From: Natronincola peptidivorans
GTDB taxonomy: Bacteria; Bacillota; Clostridia; Peptostreptococcales; Natronincolaceae
DNA length: 64,000 nucleotides
Reading direction: 5' to 3'
Assembly: GCF_900111615.1 (NCBI RefSeq)
Contig: NZ_FOHU01000004.1
Location: forward strand, 232,815 to 296,814
Below are positions 43,162-53,065 of the stretch, piece by piece (the stretch's first letter is position 1; each line of letters begins with the position of its first letter). The notes beneath the pieces are model-generated. The model saw only the letters and a program-made list of their open reading frames with translations. It made no database searches and was not told the DNA's origin. The position numbers and the translations under genes were made by a program.

Positions 43162-44508
43162 TTAGCTTAACTTTGATTCTATAAGTCTTGCTAATTCTGA
43201 AGCCAATTTGTTTAGCTGTTCTTGGTCTTTACCCTCCAACATTACCCTCACTAAAGGTTCTGTCCCTGAGGGTCGAATTAATACTCTTCCTTCACCCGCC
43301 AGCTTGTCTTCTATCTTATTGATTTCCGACATAATTGCTTCATCCTTTAGATAGGCTTCCTTGTTTTCATTTTTCACCTTTGCATTTACTAATACTTGCG
43401 GATACGAGGTCATCATGGCTGCAAGCTCAGATAGTTTTTTCTTCTCTTCCTTTACAGTAGCAATTAACTGCAGAGCTGTCAAAAGACCATCTCCTGTAGT
43501 ATTATAATCTAAGAAAATAATATGACCTGATTGCTCTCCCCCGAGGGAATATCCTTTATCAATCATTTCCTCCAATACATATCTGTCCCCCACCTTTGTC
43601 TTTACTACATGACAATTTTCTTCCTTCATAGCAATATCCAAGCCTATATTGCTCATAACAGTAGTCACAATCGTATCTTTTTTAAGCTTATTATGTTTCT
43701 TTAGATGAACACCACATATATTCATTATATGATCTCCATCGACAATTTGATACTTTTCATCTACAGCAATTAATCGATCTGCATCCCCATCAAAGGCAAC
43801 ACCAAGATCTGCTTGTGTTTTTTGTACTAGCTCCTGCAGAGCTTCCGGATGGGTTGATCCACAATGATCATTGATATTAATCCCATTAGGTGTATCATAA
43901 ATCATATGCACCTCAGCTCCAAGTTCCTTTAACAGCTGAGGAGCTACCTGGTAAGCAGCACCATTAGCACCATCTACAGCGATTTTTAACCCATTAAAGT
44001 CACATTGAATAGTGGTCTTTAAATAATCCATATATTTTCTATCAGCCTCTTCCAAGATGGTATATCTTCCTATAGCACTACCTTCTGGTCGGATATCTAC
44101 AGTTTTGTTCTGAAGTATATAATCCTCAATCTCTTCTTCAGTTTCATCTGGCAATTTATATCCTTGATGATTAAAAAACTTGATACCATTGTATTCTGCA
44201 GGATTATGAGATGCTGATATCACTACGCCACAATCAGCCTTTAAAGACCTTGTTAGATAAGCTACTGCTGGGGTAGGTAGTATGCCTAGACTTACTACAT
44301 CGATGCCCATCGACAAAAATCCAGCTGTCATTGCTGATTCTAAGAGATCCCCAGAAATCCTAGTATCCTTTCCTATGACAACCTTCCCTTGTATTTTTCC
44401 TTTTAAGAGTACATATGCTCCTATTCTTCCCAATTGATAAGCTAATTCTGGTGTCAGTTCATTATTCGCAATTCCTCTCACACCATCTGTGCCAAATAGT
44501 TTCCCCAT
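43162..44508 (-). CDS. glmM: Phosphoglucosamine mutase
   Basis: A 448-residue alpha-D-phosphohexomutase converting glucosamine-6-phosphate to the 1-phosphate for peptidoglycan precursors. It begins [11 protein letters not shown], has the phosphoserine loop [12 protein letters not shown] (Ser about residue 100), the metal-binding DGDADR in [11 protein letters not shown], and GEQSGHII; the C-terminal phosphate loop is [12 protein letters not shown]. The ATG at 44508 is preferred over a TTG one codon earlier. In many Firmicutes glmM follows cdaA-cdaR; here those genes are about 13 kb away. Confidence 0.96.
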   Translation of the reverse strand: MGKLFGTDGVRGIANNELTPELAYQLGRIGAYVLLKGKIQGKVVIGKDTRISGDLLESAMTAGFLSMGIDVVSLGILPTPAVAYLTRSLKADCGVVISASHNPAEYNGIKFFNHQGYKLPDETEEEIEDYILQNKTVDIRPEGSAIGRYTILEEADRKYMDYLKTTIQCDFNGLKIAVDGANGAAYQVAPQLLKELGAEVHMIYDTPNGININDHCGSTHPEALQELVQKTQADLGVAFDGDADRLIAVDEKYQIVDGDHIMNICGVHLKKHNKLKKDTIVTTVMSNIGLDIAMKEENCHVVKTKVGDRYVLEEMIDKGYSLGGEQSGHIIFLDYNTTGDGLLTALQLIATVKEEKKKLSELAAMMTSYPQVLVNAKVKNENKEAYLKDEAIMSEINKIEDKLAGEGRVLIRPSGTEPLVRVMLEGKDQEQLNKLASELARLIESKLS

Positions 44509-44591
44509 CAATTAAACTCCCTTCCATATAGACTATTCTTTATTTTATCATATCTATAGTTTATGCACAATAAAGGAAAAAAACCATGAAA

Positions 44592-44619
44592 AAAGAAGGA
44601 TAGCAAAGTATCCTTCTTT
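44592..44619 (-). terminator. Intrinsic terminator of cstA
   Basis: AAAGAAGGATA pairs with TATCCTTCTTT around a short loop, followed on the minus strand by TTTTTCATGG, 20 bases after the stop codon. Confidence 0.9.
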
Positions 44620-44638
44620 AAATAGCATTGTGTGATTC

Positions 44639-46255
44639 TTATGCTTTTGTAGATTCTTCTACTTCCACTGAGGTTAGAATTTTATATCCTTGGTAAGCTA
44701 GTATGATTGCTAGTATGAATAACAATACTGGGAATAATACTAAAATCCAGTTTCCAGCAGCTAAGTTAGATTGAATTAAGAATACTAATGCCAGCAGAGT
44801 TACAGCAAACATAAATACTGTAGGGATAACAAACATCTTATGATTTTTACCGGTTTTCTTTAACCATACAGCTACTGCCATTAATGCTAATGCTGCTAGT
44901 AATTGGTTAGCTGAACCGAATACCGGCCATATTCTTGACCAGCTTGTTACTGCTAATGCACCTCCAAGTACAACTGTCAGTGCTGTAGCTACATACATAT
45001 TTGCAAATGGATGGTTAGAAGTTTTTCCTCCCTCACTTACAAACTCTTGCAGGATGAATCTTCCTAATCTTGTTCCAGTATCTAAGCTTGTTAAAGCAAA
45101 GGCTGATACCGCTAAAGCTACGAAGGATTTACCTACTGTGAAAGGAATGCCAAAGCTAGTCATAAAAGTACCTATACCATCAGAAAATACATTTACAGGA
45201 CCACCATCTGCTAATAAAGCAGTTAGCTTGTCTGCGCCAACATAAGCAGCTGTGATAATAGCTACTGTTGCTAATACCCCTTCTATTAACATACTACCAT
45301 AACCAATAAGCTTTGCGTCACTTTCTTTATCTAACTGCTTTGTTGTTGTTCCTGATCCGACTAAGGAGTGGAATCCAGAGATAGCTCCACAGGCAACAGT
45401 TACAAACAGCATTGGGAATAACCATTGTCCACCAACATTAAAGCTAGTAACAGGTGCTAATTGGATAGCTGGTCTTGCAATCAATAGACCTAGTACTGCC
45501 CCAGCCATCATTGCATATAATAAGAAAGAGTTTAGATAATCTCTAGGCTGTAATAAAATCCATACAGGTGTAACAGATGCTATAAAAATATAGCCTAATA
45601 GAATTGTAATCCATACATTCCTGCTTAATACTAATGGGAACATATTTCCTAGTGCTATACAGATAAACAATAGAATAACCCCGATTACACTACCTATTCC
45701 TAAGGATACACCTCTTCTATGAACACCGAAGCCGAATCCAATCGCTAGGATAATAAATAAAACAGATGCCATTGCCGCTTCTGGTACACTTACAAAAGTG
45801 TTTGCAACAATGTTTGTAAAAGCAGCTATAACCAATAATAGGGTTAACCAAGCAAAAGCACCAAATAGCTTTTTACCTGTTTTTCCCATGTTGATCTCTA
45901 TAACTTCTCCGATAGACTTACCATCATGTCTTACAGAAGCAAATAAGGAACCATAGTCCTGTACCCCTCCAAAGAAAATACTACCAACAATGATCCAAAG
46001 TAATACTGGCACCCAACCAAAGATGGCTGCAGCAATAGGTCCACTGATTGGTCCTGCTCCTGCAATCGATGCAAAGTGATGACCTAAAAGTACTGGTGCT
46101 TTTGCAGGTACATAGTCTACTCCGTCTCCTTTAGTATGGGCAGGTGTTTTTCTTGTGTCATCTACTCCCCATTGTTTTGCCAGCCATGCGCCATAGGTCA
46201 CATACGCAATTAAAAAACATACGATTGAAATAAGTATTAATACTAATGAGTTCAT
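44639..46255 (-). CDS. cstA: Carbon starvation protein A (peptide/pyruvate transporter)
   Basis: A 538-residue membrane protein of about 14-16 segments. CstA signatures include KQWGVDDTRKTPAHTKGDGVDYVP, HHFASIAGAGPISGPIAAAIFGW, GSIFFGGVQDYGSLFASVRHDGKSIGE and HSLVGSGTTTKQLDKESDAKLIGYG. Characterised relatives take up pyruvate or peptides under starvation. It is of the shorter CstA type (about 540 residues). It lies 37 bases after a 165-residue hypothetical gene that is probably cotranscribed. Confidence 0.93.
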   Translation of the reverse strand: MNSLVLILISIVCFLIAYVTYGAWLAKQWGVDDTRKTPAHTKGDGVDYVPAKAPVLLGHHFASIAGAGPISGPIAAAIFGWVPVLLWIIVGSIFFGGVQDYGSLFASVRHDGKSIGEVIEINMGKTGKKLFGAFAWLTLLLVIAAFTNIVANTFVSVPEAAMASVLFIILAIGFGFGVHRRGVSLGIGSVIGVILLFICIALGNMFPLVLSRNVWITILLGYIFIASVTPVWILLQPRDYLNSFLLYAMMAGAVLGLLIARPAIQLAPVTSFNVGGQWLFPMLFVTVACGAISGFHSLVGSGTTTKQLDKESDAKLIGYGSMLIEGVLATVAIITAAYVGADKLTALLADGGPVNVFSDGIGTFMTSFGIPFTVGKSFVALAVSAFALTSLDTGTRLGRFILQEFVSEGGKTSNHPFANMYVATALTVVLGGALAVTSWSRIWPVFGSANQLLAALALMAVAVWLKKTGKNHKMFVIPTVFMFAVTLLALVFLIQSNLAAGNWILVLFPVLLFILAIILAYQGYKILTSVEVEESTKA

Positions 46256-46292
46256 GATATTCCTCCTTTTTTAAATTAATTTTACTTAGTTT

Positions 46293-46790
46293 TTACGAAA
46301 TTTCGTAAAACTTCTTTACCTCCTTTCCTCTTCTATTGGTTAACACTTCTCCTTTTTTGAGGTCAACCACAATTAGTCGGATATATACCCAGCCCTTAAA
46401 GCCAAAGGCGAAGCTTCGCAAGTAATTATACTTTTGAATCATTTTCTTAAGATGCTCTTCTATACCATTCTCTACGACTACAATCCCAGTTATAATGGTG
46501 GACATATGCTCACTATGGGGCTTGACATAGTCTTCTGTAGCACTTTTTAAATGATCTTTTATTTGTAATAGAGTTGCTTCATCAAGCCTAGAAATACATT
46601 TGATAAAGATATTTTCGTTGCTTTCATAGGCATAGATAGTGAACTTCTTACTAGCAAAATACCTTTCGTTTCTAACAAAGGATTTTGCAAACATTTCAAA
46701 ATCTATGTTTTTATATTTATAAGCTTTTTCTATATCAAAATATCTGGATAATTTTTGTTCTATACCCTCTAAATATTTTTCTGTATTCAT
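46293..46790 (-). CDS. Conserved hypothetical protein upstream of cstA
   Basis: A 165-residue soluble protein without signal peptide or membrane segment, alternating helices and strands: MNTEKYLEGIEQKLSRYFDIEKAYKYKN, then KFTIYAYESNENIFIKCISRL, ATEDYVKPHSEHMSTIITGIVVVEN and a C-terminal GWVYIRLIVVDLKKGEVLTNRRGKEVKKFYEIS. I do not recognise the family with certainty (it is DUF8052-like). Its tight placement before cstA on the same strand suggests a regulatory or accessory role for the transporter, which is inference only. Confidence 0.75.
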   Translation of the reverse strand: MNTEKYLEGIEQKLSRYFDIEKAYKYKNIDFEMFAKSFVRNERYFASKKFTIYAYESNENIFIKCISRLDEATLLQIKDHLKSATEDYVKPHSEHMSTIITGIVVVENGIEEHLKKMIQKYNYLRSFAFGFKGWVYIRLIVVDLKKGEVLTNRRGKEVKKFYEIS

Positions 46791-47032
46791 CCCTTCACCC
46801 TTTACTCATTAAGTTTGAAAACGTATTCTTCCTGTTAATTTATTTTACAAATTTTTAAAGCCTTCATGATAAAAAAATCCCAAGATGTATGAATCATTGA
46901 TTAAAATGTATAAATTTACGTTTTACGTGTTATATTGTTATTTTTCATTGTACATTTCATCAAAAAATTCTGATAATTGTTTTTATTAATGAATTAAGGG
47001 TAATTATATCAAAAAAAGAAAGGATGGTAAAG

Positions 47033-47530
47033 ATGTCAATTACTTTTGATTCCTGTAAAATTTTGCAAGTTCTTATAACATTAGAGCGTAGGGGCCATGA
47101 GTTCTATTTGGAGGCTGCACATGCTATGAAGGATAATGAGGCAAAGAATATGTTTTTCAAGCTGGCGCAGGATGAGCTTGAGCATGAAAGGGTATACAAA
47201 GAACTTATGGCTAAGCTTCCTGAAACAAAACAATGCAGTATTGCTGCGGAGGAAGCGGACTTCTTAGAGCTTTTATTATCTACTAACTTTTTTATTAACG
47301 ATCATCAGCAGGTAGATAAAATGAAAAAAATGTGGTCAAAAAGAGAAGCTTTATTGATTGCAGAGAAGCTGGAGCGAGATACTATACTATTTTTAACAGA
47401 GTTAGCTGCACTAGACCCAGAATTAGCTGAAGAGAATGTAATAAAGGCAGCTCTAAAGGAGGAACGAAGACATCTAAGTATGATTTTACAAAGAATTATG
47501 GATGCCAATGTCCCAGGTCTAATGTTGTAG
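47033..47530 (+). CDS. Rubrerythrin/ferritin-like di-iron protein
   Basis: A 165-residue four-helix protein: helix 1 TLERRGHEFYLEAA (Glu ligand), helix 2 QDELEHERVYKEL (ExxH), helix 3 KLERDTILFLTELAA, helix 4 KEERRHLSMILQ (ExxH). These residues form the di-iron site; the rubredoxin domain is absent. The second ATG (47033) is used because AAAGGA lies eight bases upstream. Its transcript diverges from the cstA unit. It is the second such protein in the window and probably serves peroxide or iron homeostasis. Confidence 0.85.
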   Translation: MSITFDSCKILQVLITLERRGHEFYLEAAHAMKDNEAKNMFFKLAQDELEHERVYKELMAKLPETKQCSIAAEEADFLELLLSTNFFINDHQQVDKMKKMWSKREALLIAEKLERDTILFLTELAALDPELAEENVIKAALKEERRHLSMILQRIMDANVPGLML

Positions 47531-47534
47531 CCAT

Positions 47535-47570
47535 AAAAATCACCCCTTTTTTATTGAAGGGGTGATTTTT
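47535..47570. terminator. Bidirectional terminator between convergent genes
   Basis: AAAAATCACCCCTT and AAGGGGTGATTTTT form a perfect 14-bp stem with A/T tails on both sides, between the rubrerythrin-like gene and the gamma subunit gene. Confidence 0.9.
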
Positions 47571-47627
47571 ATTTTTCACTCATCTTTATCATTATGTGAA
47601 TTCTAATGTCTAGATTTTTTAGGTATA

Positions 47628-48173
47628 TTATCCTCTTACTACCGCGGCTCCTCTTTCAAGAGCTTCTTTGTTTAATGGGATAAGATGCTCTTTTGTAGCT
47701 CCATAAACCTTTTTAAAAGCTTCTACCACTGCATCTACAGATACTATTTTAGTAAGCTCAAGATAAGCTCCCAGCATTACCATATTTGCAACTCTTGCAT
47801 TGCCTATCTCATTAGCAATTTCATTAGCTGGAATATAATAAGCCTCTACATCATCTCTATCCGCTTTTTTCTCAATCAAAGAGCTATTGATTAATGCCTT
47901 GCCACCAGCTCTAAGGTTTTTTTCAAATTTTAGTAGCGAGGGTAGGTTCATTACGATAATGGCTGTAGCATCTTCTGTAATGATAGGTGACCCTATTAGA
48001 TTGTCAGAAACAATAACTGAACAATTGGCTGTTCCTCCACGCATCTCAGGTCCATAGGAGGGTAACCAAGATACTTGTTTATCTTCAATCATCCCTGAGT
48101 AGGTTAGAAGCTGCCCCATAGACATAACTCCTTGACCACCAAATCCTGCCATAATAATCTTTTCTGTTGCCAT
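47628..48173 (-). CDS. 2-oxoacid:ferredoxin oxidoreductase, gamma subunit
   Basis: A 181-residue CoA-binding subunit of the pyruvate/ketoisovalerate oxidoreductase family: MAGFGGQGVMSMGQLL at the N-terminus, SWLPSYGPEMRGGTANCSVIVSD (family motif) and ARVANMVMLGAYLELTK. It carries the site that hands the acyl group to coenzyme A. It follows the beta subunit by one base and is the last gene of the sigma-54 controlled cluster. Together the four subunits oxidise 2-oxoacids to acyl-CoA and CO2 and reduce ferredoxin. Confidence 0.9.
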   Translation of the reverse strand: MATEKIIMAGFGGQGVMSMGQLLTYSGMIEDKQVSWLPSYGPEMRGGTANCSVIVSDNLIGSPIITEDATAIIVMNLPSLLKFEKNLRAGGKALINSSLIEKKADRDDVEAYYIPANEIANEIGNARVANMVMLGAYLELTKIVSVDAVVEAFKKVYGATKEHLIPLNKEALERGAAVVRG

Positions 48174-48174
48174 A

Positions 48175-48921
48175 TTATTTTCCCTCCTCTGGTGTACGGA
48201 AGTTTCCTAATGGGTAGTAAGGAATCATGTTTTCTTCCAACCACTTTAATGAATCTACTGGTGTTATACCCCAGTTTGTAGGACAAGTAGATAATACTTC
48301 AACGATACCAAAACCTTTGCCTTCTAATTGTATTTCAAAGGCTTTTTTGATAGCCTTTTTCGCCTTTCTTATATGAGGTACATCGTGTACGGATACCCTC
48401 TCTACAAATACAGCGCCATCAATAGTAGCCATCATTTCAGATATTTTTAACGGCATACCAGTTATAGCTTGATCTCTTCCATCCTGAGAAGTTGTAGTTC
48501 TCTGTCCGATCAAGGTAGTTGGTGCCATCTGTCCACCTGTCATACCATAAATAGCATTATTGACAAAAATGGTAGTGAATTTTTCGCTTCTATGGGCTGC
48601 ATGAATAATTTCTGCTGTTCCGATGGAGGCCAAGTCTCCATCTCCTTGGTAGGTAAAGACTACATGCTCTGGCAGTACTCTTTTGATGCCAGTAGCTACA
48701 GCCGGTGCTCTACCATGGGATGCTTCATGCATATCACAATTAAAGTAGTCATAGGCTAACACGGAGCAACCTACTGGTGCAACCCCCACAGTTTTTCCTA
48801 CCACACCTAATTCTTCCAATACTTCTCCAACCAATCTATGGATAACACCATGGGTACATCCTGGACAATAATGAAATTGTTTATCTGTTAAACCTTGTGT
48901 TTTTTCAAATACAACTGCCAT
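48175..48921 (-). CDS. 2-oxoacid:ferredoxin oxidoreductase, beta (TPP) subunit
   Basis: A 248-residue subunit with the thiamin pyrophosphate site: HYCPGCTHGVIHRLV, SHGRAPAVATGIKR, the metal/TPP motif TYQGDGDLASIGTAEIIHAA and FVNNAIYGMTGGQMAPTT. It decarboxylates the 2-oxoacid. Its start overlaps the alpha subunit stop by one base (TAATG). Gene neighbours (phosphate butyryltransferase and butyrate kinases) favour branched-chain 2-oxoacids over pyruvate, but substrate choice cannot be read directly. Confidence 0.93.
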   Translation of the reverse strand: MAVVFEKTQGLTDKQFHYCPGCTHGVIHRLVGEVLEELGVVGKTVGVAPVGCSVLAYDYFNCDMHEASHGRAPAVATGIKRVLPEHVVFTYQGDGDLASIGTAEIIHAAHRSEKFTTIFVNNAIYGMTGGQMAPTTLIGQRTTTSQDGRDQAITGMPLKISEMMATIDGAVFVERVSVHDVPHIRKAKKAIKKAFEIQLEGKGFGIVEVLSTCPTNWGITPVDSLKWLEENMIPYYPLGNFRTPEEGK

Positions 48922-49985
48922 TATTTTGCACCCCCTAAAATTTCCTTTATTTTGGCTATAATAGCTTCAGGTGTAGGAATCATTCCTCCAGCTCTTCCAT
49001 AAAATTCTACAGGAAGTCTTCCTTCTATAGCGATTTTTATGTCGTCAATCATTTGTCCCATACTCATCTCCACGCTTAATAAGGCTTTTGTAGTAGCTGG
49101 GATTTCTTTGAAGGCTTTATATGGGAATGGCCATAGGGTAATGGGTCTGATTAATCCTACTTTGATTCCTTCTTTTTCAAGTGCATCTACAGCATTTTTA
49201 GCAATTCTTGCTGTTGTACCATAGGCAACCAATACTACCTCTGCATCTTCTATCTTGTACTTCTCATACCTTACTTCATTTGCTTCCATTTCTTTATATT
49301 TTTTATCCAGCTTGATATTGTGATACTCTAATTCTTGAGGATCTAGTGCAAGTGAATTAATAATATTTGGCTTTCGCTTTCCATTGGTTCCTGTTGTTGC
49401 CCAATCCTTTGGAGGTAATTCTCGCTTTGTAGCAGGCTCCTTGAACTCTACAGGCTCCATCATTTGTCCAATCATTCCATCTGCTAAAACCATCACGGGA
49501 TTTCTATAATAATCAGCAGCATCAAAGGCTTCAGCAACTAATTCTACTGCCTCTTGAAGGCTGGCAGGTGCATATACCAACAATCTGTAATCACCATTCC
49601 CACCACCTCTTGTTGATTGGAAATAGTCGGCCTGTGATGGTTGAATGCCGCCTAATCCAGGGCCCCCTCTACTGATATTTACAATAACACATGGTAGCTC
49701 AGCTCCTGCGATATAGGTAATACCTTCTTGTTTTAAGGCAATTCCTGGTGATGAAGATGAAGTCATAACCCTTGCCCCTGTTCCTGCTGCACCATATACC
49801 ATATTGATGGCTGCTACCTCTGATTCTGCCTGTACATATACTCCGTCTACCTTCGGCATCTCCTTTGACATAAACTCTGGCAGCTCATTTTGTGGAGTAA
49901 TTGGATATCCGAAGAAATATCTGCATCCTGCTTTAATAGCAGCTGCTCCTATTGCCTCGTTTCCCTTCATTAATATTCTAGCCAT
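48921..49985 (-). CDS. vorB: 2-oxoacid:ferredoxin oxidoreductase, alpha subunit (VorB-like)
   Basis: A 354-residue alpha chain: LMKGNEAIGAAAIKAGCRYFFGYPITPQNELPE at the start, GARVMTSSSSPGIALKQEGITYIAGAELPCVIV, RGGPGLGGIQPSQADYFQSTRGGGNGDYRLLVY, and a C-terminal transketolase-like domain with VGLIRPITLWPFP. These match the separate alpha subunits of 2-ketoisovalerate or 2-oxoglutarate ferredoxin oxidoreductases. It follows the ferredoxin subunit by 26 bases. The symbol reflects the best functional guess from the ptb-buk neighbourhood. Confidence 0.9.
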   Translation of the reverse strand: MARILMKGNEAIGAAAIKAGCRYFFGYPITPQNELPEFMSKEMPKVDGVYVQAESEVAAINMVYGAAGTGARVMTSSSSPGIALKQEGITYIAGAELPCVIVNISRGGPGLGGIQPSQADYFQSTRGGGNGDYRLLVYAPASLQEAVELVAEAFDAADYYRNPVMVLADGMIGQMMEPVEFKEPATKRELPPKDWATTGTNGKRKPNIINSLALDPQELEYHNIKLDKKYKEMEANEVRYEKYKIEDAEVVLVAYGTTARIAKNAVDALEKEGIKVGLIRPITLWPFPYKAFKEIPATTKALLSVEMSMGQMIDDIKIAIEGRLPVEFYGRAGGMIPTPEAIIAKIKEILGGAK

Positions 49986-50011
49986 TTTATTCCCTCCTCA
50001 CAGTTTATGAT

Positions 50012-50236
50012 CTATTTCTCTCTCTCAACTTCGATTACTAAATCTGGACAAATAGTTGCACAGTTGGCACAGCCAATACATTTGTCCATTTCATCTACAG
50101 TTGCTGGATGGTAGCCTTTTACATTGATTCTTTTCTTATCCATTTTAACAATATCTACGGGACAAACAGTTGTACATAGCTCACAGCCTTTACAGCGTTC
50201 TTCAGTAAATCTTACTTTTCCCTTTGCCTTTGCCAT
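50012..50236 (-). CDS. Two-[4Fe-4S] ferredoxin subunit of the 2-oxoacid oxidoreductase
   Basis: A 74-residue ferredoxin with two binding motifs, CKGCELCTTVCP and CIGCANCATICP, each coordinating a 4Fe-4S cluster. It is the electron-exit (delta) subunit of the complex. The ATG at 50236 is preceded by TAGGAGGTTTGACA; the frame extends 13 codons upstream but lacks a better site. It lies between the MinD-like ATPase gene and the alpha subunit gene. Confidence 0.93.
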   Translation of the reverse strand: MAKAKGKVRFTEERCKGCELCTTVCPVDIVKMDKKRINVKGYHPATVDEMDKCIGCANCATICPDLVIEVEREK

Positions 50237-50265
50237 TGTCAAACCTCCTAAACTATTCAATATGT

Positions 50266-50937
50266 TTACATCCAATTTTCTCTCATCATCATTTTGATGG
50301 GTAAGATTGTACCCTCTAGGTTATTAGGAAGCTTCTCAGCTACCTCCTGAAGAGCACAAATATATTTGATAGGAATCTTTAGAGCTTTTCCCACTTCTGT
50401 ACAAAGCTCCTGTCCCTTTAAAACCTCTTCCACCGTCGTATAGTTTAATAAATGGGTGTTGTTGATTAATCCTGTTACCTTGGCTCCTGAAGTGGTTTCA
50501 ATCGCCTTGATGTGCTGTATCACACCTTCTATGTTTGATGTCTCAGCTCGATTAGCATTCACTACACAAAACATATCATAATCCCTTGGATCCCAATACT
50601 CTTTGTATCGAGCCAAAGCTCTAGCTCCTACAGAATCTCCCCCTACATCCAATACTACAGCATAGCTTTTATCCTGTAGTGGCCCTAAGACATCTCCTGT
50701 GACTGCTGGTAGATCTGATCCTGACCCTTTGATATAGCTGGCTATTACCTTCACACCATATTCTTTTAATGTGTTTTCTTTTTCTCTGCTTCGGAAATAT
50801 GGATTCACTATATCTAAATCAGCCAATGCAACCTTTTTATCCTCTTTGGCTAGACAGATAGCATAATTTACTGCAAATTCTGTTTTACCACTTCCATAAT
50901 GACCAATGATTATTCTGATTCTATGATCTGTTAGCAT
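50266..50937 (-). CDS. MinD/ParA-type P-loop ATPase in the oxidoreductase cluster
   Basis: A 223-residue SIMIBI-class NTPase: deviant Walker A GHYGSGKTEFAVNYA, switch I-like LADLDIVNPYFRSREK, Walker B-like VVLDVGGDSVGARALARY and the base-recognition NNTHLL. No CxxC for Fe-S delivery is present. It is encoded between butyrate kinase and the ferredoxin subunit, so it is probably needed for assembly, activation or cofactor handling of the oxidoreductase, a role I infer only from position. The ATG at 50937 has AGGTG upstream. Confidence 0.8.
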   Translation of the reverse strand: MLTDHRIRIIIGHYGSGKTEFAVNYAICLAKEDKKVALADLDIVNPYFRSREKENTLKEYGVKVIASYIKGSGSDLPAVTGDVLGPLQDKSYAVVLDVGGDSVGARALARYKEYWDPRDYDMFCVVNANRAETSNIEGVIQHIKAIETTSGAKVTGLINNTHLLNYTTVEEVLKGQELCTEVGKALKIPIKYICALQEVAEKLPNNLEGTILPIKMMMRENWM

Positions 50938-51061
50938 AAACATCACCTTTTTCACTCTATATGTGGCTGCCAAAAATCTATAAATAAATCTGCCCTCTAT
51001 CGTATTCCACTATTACTTTAGAGTATTGTATCTCCGCCACTAAGGGTTAGTGCCAGAGTTT

Positions 51062-52144
51062 TTACTGATATCTCTGTGCTTCTTCTTCTTTCCTTAGGAC
51101 CCTTAAAGCCCCTTCTGTTAGTGCAATCATTTCATCTTCACCAGGATATACTAATACTTCACTGATAAAGGATACCTTTTCTTGAATCCAGCCTGTAAAC
51201 ATTTTATCGTAGGCAATACCACCAGTTAAGATAATAGCATCTACTTTGCCTTTTAGCACAGCTGCAGCAGCTCCTATTTCCTTGGCTACCTGATAGGCCA
51301 TTCCTCGATAAATGATTTCTGCCTTTTCATCTCCAGCCTCTATCATCTTTACTACTTCTCTACCATCATTTGTACCAAGATAAGCCACTAAGCCTCCTTG
51401 CCCAACTAGCTTTTTCTTAATCTCATCGTGGCTATATTTTCCAGAGAAGCATAGCTTTGCAAAATCTCCAGCTGGTAAACCTCCTGACCTTTCAGGTGAA
51501 AAAGGACCTTCTCCATCCAATGCATTGTTTACATCAACTACCTTGCCTTTTTCATGAGCTCCAACAGATACGCCACCACCTAAGTGGGCTACGATAAAGT
51601 TAAATTCTGTATAGCTTCCTCCTTGATCCTTTGCAGCTCGTCTAGCTACTGCTTTTTGGTTTAGGGCATGAAAAATACTTTTCCTTTCCAACTCTGGCAT
51701 TCCTGAAATCCTTGCGATATCATTCATTTCATCTACCACCACGGGGTCTACGATAAAGGGAGGAATGTTTAGCTGTGATGCAATTTCATAGGCTAATACT
51801 CCCCCAAGATTTGATGCATGCTGACCCAATACACCTTTTTTCAAGTCCTCCAACATTTTCCCATCTACTTCATAGGTACCTCCTGCAATAGGCTTCAATA
51901 ATCCCCCTCGACCTACTACAGCAGCAAGTTTTTGGATGTTTATCCCTTTTTCATTGAGGGTTTCCAGGATAACATTTTTTCTGAACTCATATTGATCAAA
52001 TATCGTTTCATATTTATTTATTTCTTCAGTTGAATGCCTTAATACCTCTTCAAACACTGGTTTCTCATTATCAAAAATGGCTATTTTTGTTGATGTTGAT
52101 CCAGGATTGATGGCTAATATTCTGTAAACTTCACTCACTTTCAT
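51062..52144 (-). CDS. buk: Butyrate/branched-chain acid kinase, second copy
   Basis: A 360-residue ASKHA kinase of the butyrate kinase family: [19 protein letters not shown] (phosphate-1), [61 protein letters not shown] and [15 protein letters not shown]. It transfers phosphate from acyl-phosphate to ADP, giving ATP and a short or branched acid. It is about half identical by eye to the other copy at 53058-54146. It starts 12 bases after ptb ends; 88-124 non-coding bases with a small hairpin separate it from the ATPase gene. Confidence 0.93.
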   Translation of the reverse strand: MKVSEVYRILAINPGSTSTKIAIFDNEKPVFEEVLRHSTEEINKYETIFDQYEFRKNVILETLNEKGINIQKLAAVVGRGGLLKPIAGGTYEVDGKMLEDLKKGVLGQHASNLGGVLAYEIASQLNIPPFIVDPVVVDEMNDIARISGMPELERKSIFHALNQKAVARRAAKDQGGSYTEFNFIVAHLGGGVSVGAHEKGKVVDVNNALDGEGPFSPERSGGLPAGDFAKLCFSGKYSHDEIKKKLVGQGGLVAYLGTNDGREVVKMIEAGDEKAEIIYRGMAYQVAKEIGAAAAVLKGKVDAIILTGGIAYDKMFTGWIQEKVSFISEVLVYPGEDEMIALTEGALRVLRKEEEAQRYQ

Positions 52145-52156
52145 TTCCACCTTTCA

Positions 52157-53065
52157 CTAGAATAATTTTGCCGCACATAAAACCCCTAATGCTATAGAAT
52201 ATAGCTTGGATTCCTCACTGTCGGCTCTTGATGTCAATACAATAGGTGCCTTAGCGCCTATAATAATACCGGCATTTTTGGCTCCTGCAAAATATACCAT
52301 GGATTTGTATAGTACATTTCCTGCTTCAATATCTGGCGCCAGTAGTATATCAGCATATCCTGCCACAGGATGGTCAATCCCTTTAATCTTTGCTGCCTCT
52401 ACTGATACTGCGTTATCTAAGGCAAACGGCCCTCCTACTAAACATCCCTTAAGCTCTCCTTTTTCATTCATTTCTTGTAGGGCTGCTGCATCCATGGTAT
52501 CGGGCATTTTAGGATTTGCTTTTTCCTTTGCACAGATTACTGCAACCTTAGGTTCTTCAATGTCTAAAGCATGTGCTACTTGAACAACATTTTCAGTAAT
52601 TTGCTTTTTTGCCTGTAAGTCTGGAGCTATGTTCATAGCAGCGTCAGAAACAAAGAAGAGTCTATCATAGCCGTTCACATCAAATACGGATACATGACTT
52701 AAAACATTTCCAGTTCTCAATCCTATTTCTCCATCCAATACTGCTTTAAGGATAATAGAGGTATCCACTAAGCCCTTCATTACCATATGGGCTTTACCAC
52801 TGGAAACTAACTCAACTGCCTTTCTGGAAGCCGCTGTCATATCCTTGATGTCAATTACTTCAAATTGGTTTAAATCGATATTTTTCTCAGCTGCAATAGC
52901 TGCAATCTTTTCTTGATTCCCTACTAATATTGCATCGGCGATGCCTTCTTTTTTCGCTTCATTTACTGCCATTAGTACTTCTACATCCTCGGCACAGGCA
53001 ACAGATACGATCTTAGGTCCTCTTTCTCTAGCTATTGTCATAACCTCTGCAAAGTTCCTAATCAT
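52157..53065 (-). CDS. ptb: Phosphate butyryltransferase
   Basis: A 302-residue phosphotransacylase: ARERGPKIVSVACAEDVEVLMAV, AHMVMKGLVDTSIILKAVLDGEIGLR, LSHVSVFDV, FFVSDAAMNIAPDL and VGGPFALDNAVSVEAAKIKGI. It exchanges CoA for phosphate on butyryl-CoA and branched acyl-CoAs. Its ATG lies inside the end of the first butyrate kinase gene (8-base overlap), so the two are translationally coupled. With the kinase it yields one ATP per acyl-CoA. Confidence 0.95.
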   Translation of the reverse strand: MIRNFAEVMTIARERGPKIVSVACAEDVEVLMAVNEAKKEGIADAILVGNQEKIAAIAAEKNIDLNQFEVIDIKDMTAASRKAVELVSSGKAHMVMKGLVDTSIILKAVLDGEIGLRTGNVLSHVSVFDVNGYDRLFFVSDAAMNIAPDLQAKKQITENVVQVAHALDIEEPKVAVICAKEKANPKMPDTMDAAALQEMNEKGELKGCLVGGPFALDNAVSVEAAKIKGIDHPVAGYADILLAPDIEAGNVLYKSMVYFAGAKNAGIIIGAKAPIVLTSRADSEESKLYSIALGVLCAAKLF

